A stretch of 64,000 bases of DNA from Antilocapra americana. Lineage: Eukaryota; Chordata; Mammalia; Artiodactyla; Antilocapridae. Every line of letters starts with the position of its first letter. The first letter of the stretch is position 1. Shown piece by piece: positions 57,336-64,000 of this stretch. Below the pieces are notes generated by a model. It had not been told where the DNA came from and did no database searches. It worked only from the letters and a program-made list of their open reading frames with translations. A program made the position numbers and the translations under genes. The stretch is taken from positions 30,759,232 through 30,823,231 of the forward strand of contig ML661885.1 in the NCBI GenBank assembly GCA_007570785.1. Direction: 5' to 3'.

Positions 57336-58078
57336 AATCTCAAGAAACAATAGAAATATGTGAGAGTAAGGAAATACTTTAAGAAGGATATTTAGAGAAT
57401 TCTATGAAGGATAATTAAGGAATGAGCTAGGAGGCCTAATGTAGAGAAGACATAATGAGCAAACATTCTAAACTGGTAAGGACAGAGGGTTACACATGGA
57501 TGGGAGAGGTAAGAGAGTTAGGGAGAAGACTGATGGATAATAATGATATGATGTTCTCATTATATGTTGAATAAAGTTTCTGAGGGGAAGTAGGTGATAA
57601 GGAAGAGTCAGTGAAAAGTACATATAAAAGTAGGCCTAACAAAGAAAGCTTCCATTTAACTGCAGGGAAATCACATATTTAAAGAAGCAAAAAAGACCCA
57701 CAAAAGTTATCTTAGATACACACAAGTTAGCCCATTTCTTCTTGTATCTCATCATTTTAATATAATTTTTGTGTTACAAATAGCTATCCTGGTTTTTGTG
57801 TTTGTCATAATTAACACTTTAAACTTAAGATAAAATTATTAATTGATATTACACATTTGTTTAAATCTGCAGTTTAATATGCCTTGAAATAATCTTTGTG
57901 CCTCATATAGGATCAGGTTTGGAAAATGTCCTATGAATGACACATGTATATTATTTTGTTTAACAGTTTACTTATTGATGTATAACTGACATCAAAGAAA
58001 GTTAATGTATCAACGTGTACAAGATTTTATTTATTTATAATCTCATTAACATTGTTAACACAAAATTGTTATGTATCT
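57336..58078. other. Unassigned interval ending in an old L1 3' fragment
   Basis: Mostly unassigned. The stretch 57957-58050 ('ttattgatgtataactgaca') resembles the antisense 3' UTR of an ancient L1. Confidence 0.4.
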
Positions 58079-58088
58079 ATTAAGTAAA

Positions 58089-58630
58089 AAAAGAGGATTA
58101 CTCTTTGGAAAAAAGTTATGACCAACCTGGATAGCATATTAAAAAGCAAAGACATTACTTTGCCAACAAAGGTCAGCCTCATCAAGGCTATGGTTTTTCC
58201 AGTAGTCATGTATGGATGTGAGAGCTGGACTATAAAGAAAACTGAGCGCCAAAGAATTGATGCTTTTGAACTGTGTTATTGGAGAAGACTCTTGAGAGTC
58301 CCTTGGTCTGCAAAGAGACCCAACTAGTCCTTCCTAAAGGATGTTAGTCCTTAATGTTCATTGGAAGAACTGATGTTGAAGCTGAAACTCCAACACTCTG
58401 GGCACCTGATGCGAAGAACTGACTCTTTTGAAAAGACCCTGATGCTGGGAAAGATTGAAGGCTAGAGGATAAGGCAATGACAGAGGATGAGATGGTTGTA
58501 TGGCATCACTGACTCAATGGAGATAAGTTTGAGTAAACTCCGGGAGTTGGTGATGGATAGGGAGGCCTGGTGTGCTGCAGTTCATGGGGTTGCAAAGAGT
58601 CAGAAATGACTGAGTGACTGAACTGAATTG
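58089..58630 (+). mobile_element. BovB LINE 3' end with perfect 10-bp TSD
   Basis: A 5'-truncated copy of about 540 bp. The duplication attaagtaaa at 58079-58088 and 58631-58640 gives both borders. The 69-aa frame 58118-58327 (VVMYGCESWT) is a BovB ORF remnant. Confidence 0.95.
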
Positions 58631-58664
58631 ATTAAGTAAACCTCATATATTTTAATAATTCATA

Positions 58665-58684
58665 CTATATATATATATATATAT
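58665..58684. repeat. TA microsatellite
   Basis: About ten TA units, 25 bp from the right target duplication of the BovB insertion. Confidence 0.9.
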
Positions 58685-58689
58685 TGCCT

Positions 58690-59100
58690 ATTTCATTTCA
58701 ATGATAGTCATATCAGAAGAAATGGTAGTACTCACTGTAAGACATAACAAAAAAATTTAAATGTTAGGAATCGTTCTGTGTGATACTCATTTAGTCCTCA
58801 GAAGTACTAGTATTATTGCCATTAAAATGAAGAAACAAAGACATGCAGTTTAAGTAACTTTATCAAAGTTATACAATAAATGTCAGTCAAGAATCTTAAC
58901 CCAAATAATCTAGTAGTTGAGTTCATGCTCTTAAGTACTTTAATTTCCCCTGAAATACAGAGCTTGCACACCTAGCTTGACTGATTAATTTATACTCACA
59001 CAAATCAAAGCATTCACTTTCTACTGTATCAGTAGCAAAATGACTAATACTAGTGAAAGATTATCCTCAAAAGTGGTATTATAAGTGGTTTGGTTTTATA
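58690..59100. other. Unassigned interval
   Basis: No repeat or gene recognised. Confidence 0.45.
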
Positions 59101-59104
59101 CAGT

Positions 59105-60615
59105 TCCATTCAGTTCAGTCGCTCAGACGTGTCTGATTCTTTGCGACCCCATGAACCACAGCATGTCAGGCCTCCCTGTCCATCACCAACTCCAGGAGAT
59201 TACTCAAACTCATCTCCATTGAGTCTGTGATGCCATCCAACCATCTCATCATCTGTCGTTCCTTTCTCTTCCTGTCTTCAATCTTTCCCAGCATATTGGA
59301 AGTTTCAGCTTCAACATCAGTCCTTCCAAAGAACACCCAGGACTGATCTCCTTTAGGATGGACTGGTTGGATCTCCTTGCAGTCCAAGGGACTCTCAAGA
59401 GTCTTCTCCAACACCACAGTTCAAAAGCATCAGTTCTTCAGTACTCAGCTTTCTTTTTAGTTCAACTCTCAGATCCATACATGACTACTGGTAAAACCTT
59501 AGCCTTGATGAGATGGATCTTTGTTGGAAAACTAATGTCTCTGTTTTTTAATATGTTGTCTAGGTTGGTCATAACTTTCCTTCCAAGGAGTAAGTGTCCT
59601 TCAATTTCAGTCTGCAATCACTATCTGCGGTGATTTTGGAGCCCCCCAAAATAAAGTTTGACACTGTTTCCACTATTTCCCCATCTATTTGCCAAGAGGT
59701 GATGGGACCAGATGCCATGATCTTATTTTTCTGAATGTTGAGCTTTAAGCCAACTTTTTCACTCTCCTCTTTCACTTTCATCAAGAGGCTCTTTAGTTCT
59801 TCACTTTCTGCCATAAGGGTGGTGTCATCTGCATATCTGAGGTTATTGACATTTCTCCCAGCAATCTTGATTCCAGCTTGTGCTTCATCCAGCCCAGCAT
59901 TTCTCATGATGTACTCTGCATATAAGTTAAATAAGCAGGGTGACAATATACAGCCTTGACCTACTCCTTTTCCTATTTGGAACCAGTCTGTTGTTCCATG
60001 TCCAATTCTAATTGTTGCTTCCTGACCTGCATACAGGTTTCTCAAGACGCAGGTCAAGTGGTCTGGTATTCCCATCTCTTTCAGAATTTTCCACAGTTTA
60101 TTGTGATTCACACAGTCAAAGGCTTTGGCATAGTCAATAAAGCAGATGTTTTTCTGGAACTCTCTTGCTTTTTCGATGATCCAGTGGATGTTGGCAATAT
60201 GATCTCTGGTTCCTCTGCTTTGTCTAAAACCAGCTTGAACATCTGGAAGTTCATGGTTCACATACTGCTGAAGCCTGGCTTGGAGAATTTTGAGCATTAC
60301 TTTACTAGTACGTGAGATGAGTCCAGTTGTGAAGTAGTTTGAGCATTCTTTGGCATTGCCTTTCTTAGGGATTGGAATGCTGACGTTTTCCAGTCCTGTG
60401 GCCACTGCTGAGTTTTCCAAATTTGCTGGCATAATGAGTGCAGCACTTACACAGCATCATCTTTTAGGATTTGAAATAACTCAACTGGAATTCCATCACC
60501 TCCAGTAGCTTTGTTCACAGTGATGCTTCCTAAGGCCCACTTGACTTCACATTCCAGAATGTCTGGCTTTAGGTGAGTGATCACACCATTGTGATTATCT
60601 TGGTTGTGAAGATGT
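59105..60615 (-). mobile_element. BovB LINE, 5'-truncated, with longest RT remnant
   Basis: The 3' end is at 59105 and the element runs back to the start of the reverse-transcriptase domain at about 60615. Frame 60432-59569 (minus, 287 aa) keeps most of the palm: IDYAKAFDCVNHNKLW, GQGCILSPCLFNLYAEYI, and the catalytic YADD in LRYADDTTLMAE. It lacks the endonuclease. One glutamate is lost after the YADD block (SEELKS), and there is a break near 59600. The complete protein would be about 1000 residues, so this is a remnant. Confidence 0.95.
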
Positions 60616-60768
60616 ATTTTGTTTTTTATTAATATCATTCTTTATTTAGAATACCATGCTGTTTAAATTAAATATATTTTCTAGCACTTATGCATACAAA
60701 TAAACCTCATTATTTAATATTGAGCAGGCATATATGCATCAAATGCAGAAGTTGCATTGTTTAATACT

Positions 60769-60981
60769 ATGGTGTTTGGTGGTTTAGTTGCTAAGTCTAG
60801 TCAGACTGTTGTGACCCCATGGACTGCAGCCCCCCAGGTTCCTCTGCCCATGGGATTTCCCAGGCCAGAATACTGAAGTGGGTTGCTATTTCCTTCTCCA
60901 AGGGATGTTTCTGACCTAGGGATTTAACCTAGTCTCCTATATCGCAGGCAGGTTCTTTACTGACTGAGCCACAAGAGAAAG
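60769..60981 (-). mobile_element. Bov-tA SINE with 8-bp TSD
   Basis: Minus-strand copy, head near 60978, with a T/G-rich tail at 60769-60783. The duplication ttaatact is at 60761-60768 and 60982-60989. Confidence 0.9.
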
Positions 60982-60985
60982 TTAA

Positions 60986-62020
60986 TACTGAGATTTAATT
61001 CATATATATTCACTCATGTAAGGTGTGTAATTCTATGGGTTTTTAGTATAGTCACTTGTATGTACAACCACTACCATGACCAATTTTAGAATGTTTTCAT
61101 TTCATTTCCCACAAAAAGACTCCAAACGCATTAGCAGGAATGTCTTGTTTTCCCCCAGCCCATTGGCCCTAGGCCAGTGCCAATCTATCTTCTCCCTTAT
61201 AAAATTAAATCTACTTTGGGCATACAAAAATGCAGTCCTTCATTACCGACTTCTTTCACTTAGCATATTATTTTTACAGTTCATCCAGGTACTAAAAGGG
61301 ATCAGTACTTCATTCCTTTTAATCAATGAATAACATTATATTTTATGGTTACACTATCTATGATTTATGTATTTATCAATTGATGAACATTTGGATTGTT
61401 ACTATATTTTTCATCATTTTGAATAATGATGCTGTGAACATCCAGATGCAAGTTTTTGTGTGGACATGTTTTCTTTCCTCTTGGATAGAAGCCAATTAAT
61501 AGAATTACTGATCATACAGTAACTCGATGTTTAAAATTTTGAGAAAATGCTACCTTTTTTTCAAAGCACATTAGCATTTTACATTCACCACAGCAGTATA
61601 TGATAGCTCCAATTTATATACATTCTTTTCAACCCTTTATCATCCCTTTTATTACAATCATTCTAGTGGCTATAAGTGATATCTCATAGTGGAAGAGATT
61701 TACACTTCATTAATGGCTAATATATGCAGTATCATTTCATGTGTTTGCTATCTTTCTTAAATCTTTAATTTTTATAATTAGGTCTTCGACTCATTTTGAA
61801 TAAAATTCTGTATGTTGTGTGAAGAAGGGGTCCAGCTTTCATCTTTGTCATGCAGATATCCACATTTGCTGAAAGGACTATTCTTTCCATCATTGAAATG
61901 TCTTGGCAACATAGTTGACATTCAATCGACCATAAAAGTGAGTGTCTATTTCTAGACTCTCAATACTATCCTATTTATCAATATGCCTAATTTTATGTAT
62001 CATATTGTTTTCATTACTAT
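60986..62020 (-). mobile_element. Old L1, left part of a copy split by BovB
   Basis: Antisense of ancient L1: 3' UTR at about 61010-61230, then ORF2 in order ('cattttgaataatgatgctg' at 61416; 'aggggtccagctttcatctt' at 61827). It ends at the target duplication attactat (62013-62020). Confidence 0.82.
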
Positions 62021-62605
62021 TCAGTTCAGTTCAGTCGCTCAACTCTGCAACCCCATGGACTGCAGCATGCCAGGCTTCCCTGTCTATCACCAACTAGCAG
62101 AGCTTGCTCAAATTCATGTCCATTGAGTGGGTGATGCCATCCAACCATCTCATCCTCTGTCATCCCCTTCTCCTCCTGCCTTCAATCTTTCCCAGCATCA
62201 AGGTCTTTTCCAATGAGTCAGTCCTTCACATCAGGTGGCCAAAATATTGGCGAGCATTGGTCCTTCCAATGAATATTCAAGACTGATGTCCTTTAAGATA
62301 GACTGGGTGGATCTCCTTGCAGTCCAAGGGACTCTCAACAGTCTTCTCCAACACCACAGTTCAAAAGGATTATTCTTCACCTTTTAGCTTTCTTTACGGT
62401 CCAACTCTCACATCCACACCTGACTACTGGAGAAACCATAGCTATGATAGACAGACCTTTGTTGGCAAAGTAATATCTCTGCTTTTAAATATACTGTCTA
62501 AGTTGATCATAGCTTTTCTTCCAAGAAGCAAGCATCTTTTAATTTCATGGCTGCAGTCACCATCTATAGTGATTTTGGAGCTCAAGAAAATAAAGTTTGT
62601 CACTG
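62021..62605 (-). mobile_element. BovB LINE 3' end with perfect 8-bp TSD
   Basis: It starts with the BovB tail ('cagttcagttcagtcgctca' at 62022) and covers about 585 bp. The duplication attactat is at 62013-62020 and 62606-62613. The first ~20 bp of the usual terminus are shortened. It splits the old L1. Confidence 0.95.
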
Positions 62606-62780
62606 ATTACTATGGTTTTGTAGTAAGTTTAGATATCAGGAAGTGTGAGTGCTTCAACTTTGTTATTTTCAAAATTATTATTTTAAAAATTGTCTTGCTT
62701 ATTCTGGGTCCCTTGAATTTTTGTATAAATTATTATCAGTTTGCCAGCAAAGACTAGCTGGGATTTTGATGGGATGGCCT
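62606..62780 (-). mobile_element. Old L1, right part
   Basis: It continues the L1 of 60986-62020 ('gattactatggttttgtagt' then 'agctgggattttgatgggat'). Confidence 0.78.
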
Positions 62781-64000
62781 GCTGTGCCTGGGATATAGCC
62801 TCTATCCTAAAAATAGGGCTGGCTGGAGCAAGGAAGGCAGATGGAAGAATAAAGCCTACAACCTCTCACATGACACCTAGTCCCTGTAACACAGATCTGG
62901 GAGGATCGCAGTTGGGCAAGGGGAAGCCCCTACTTCTTGGCCATCCCCACCTTGAGTGGCTCTTTCATCATGCTGTGCTGAGAGATCAAAAGGCGGGGGG
63001 CAACATGCTGTGACTCAAGCCCCACAGACTTGCTGCTTTATGTAGATGTGGTAGATTTTCTCAGGTGTTTACTTTTGTGTATACACTTAGGAAAAATTCC
63101 AGACACCTTAATTCTATGTGTCAGGGTTTTCAAAAATATTTTTTACCAGTTACAGTTGTTTTTCTAGAGAGCAGGTAAGTGAATTTCTTCAATTCTTCAT
63201 TCTAGAAGTGGATCTTTACCACTGTGTTTTAAACCATCATAGTCAAATATGATATTTTAAATTGAAGTTATATAAATTTCTCTAAATAGCAAATGACTAC
63301 TGACTTATACATCCAAAGGGAAAACTACTGTGTTGTGCAAATGTTCATTTGATATTAATGGAATTTCACATTTATATGATGGAAATTTTAATGAAAACAT
63401 TTGATATTATTCTCCTTAAGATTACTTATCAAAAATGATTTAACTAGTTAATTATTAAAAAATACCATGATTCAATTTGAAAGCCATAAAATGGAGTTTG
63501 AAAGTTTCTGAATATAAATGTATGAAATGAAATGCTGTAGAATGAAGAATAAGAAATGGCTAGGAAATAAGATAGAACAGGAAATATATCAAGGTTAAGA
63601 CAGTAGTAAAGCCTCACTTTGTGATTTTAATATTTAACAAGATATAACTATAGTCCTTTAAAATACAGAATAATATCAATTGCAAAAAATCAATAAATAT
63701 AATTCAGAAGGATTACTAACCAACTAGTTCAATAGTATTATTATTGAACACAAATTATTTAAAGTTAAATTGAATACACAGGGGATATGATAAACTCTTG
63801 CTAAATTAACAAAAAAAACACCTCATTATTTTGCATTTCACTTCCATTTAAGTAAATACTTTTCTTTTTAAGCAATAAATTGAGCAGAAGGAAACTTTTG
63901 GAGGTTATGGATATGTTTATGGCATAGACTACGGTGACAGTTTCAAGACTGTATATTTATCTCCAAACTCATCAAATTGTACACATTATATATGGAGAGA
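62781..64000. other. Unassigned; GC-richer block then AT-rich DNA
   Basis: 62781-63050 is clearly richer in G and C than its surroundings and carries a 90-aa frame (62741-63013) that overlaps the L1 end, so it is not convincing as a gene. From about 63050 to the window end the DNA is AT-rich with nothing recognisable. Confidence 0.4.

Noticed and set aside
1..64000. A novel defence, metabolic or viral gene system
   Set aside because: No cluster of intact genes exists. All long frames belong to dead retroelements or their antisense, and the only viral trace is one LTR without genes.

Overview
The window is intergenic DNA from a pecoran ruminant, most likely a bovid such as cattle, sheep or goat; the species cannot be fixed from sequence alone. 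The evidence is the repeat content: many BovB (RTE-type LINE) copies, Bov-tA and Bov-A2 SINEs, CHR-type tRNA-Glu SINEs, and ruminant L1 3' ends. No functional protein-coding gene, rRNA, functional tRNA or CRISPR array is visible. The open reading frames are short and nearly all fall inside transposable elements or shadow them. Family calls rest on recognition of family sequences from memory, not on an alignment search.

Layout. 1-11 kb: an L1 3' end at the window edge, Bov-tA, CHR and Bov-A2 SINEs, and an L1 inverted by twin priming (7702-9763). 11-20 kb: a minus-strand BovB fragment, then a nest in which an old L1 is split by a SINE, a long plus-strand BovB (itself holding an ERV LTR with a Bov-A2) and a second BovB 3' end. 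20-30 kb: an old L1, a stretch resembling decayed coding sequence, a double-headed Bov-tA, a minus-strand L1 5'-UTR-only element (23.2-26.0 kb), a BovB 3' end and an EEF1A1 processed pseudogene (27.3-28.2 kb). 30-36 kb: a twin-primed BovB with a perfect 11-bp target duplication inside an old L1, then a BovB piece lacking its 3' half. 36-45 kb: mostly unassigned AT-rich DNA with SINEs and BovB 3' ends. 45-50 kb: a second, nearly complete twin-primed BovB with an internal patch. 50-57 kb: L1 pieces, an AT-rich block, an L1 whose 3' UTR is duplicated in tandem, and an older L1. 57-64 kb: BovB copies in both orientations, including the longest reverse-transcriptase remnant (59.6-60.4 kb), and an old L1 split by a BovB.

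The elements interact as layers. L1 and BovB supply reverse transcriptase. The SINEs and the EEF1A1 copy are dependent retrocopies. Target-site duplications (TSDs) can be read directly at many borders and give the insertion order: old L1 and hAT-like DNA elements first, then BovB, then SINEs and younger L1. I see no new defence, metabolic or regulatory system. The notable material is retrotransposition by-products: three 5'-inverted insertions (one L1, two BovB), a template-switch-like patch, a tandem L1 3' UTR inside one TSD pair, and an L1 5'-UTR-only copy.
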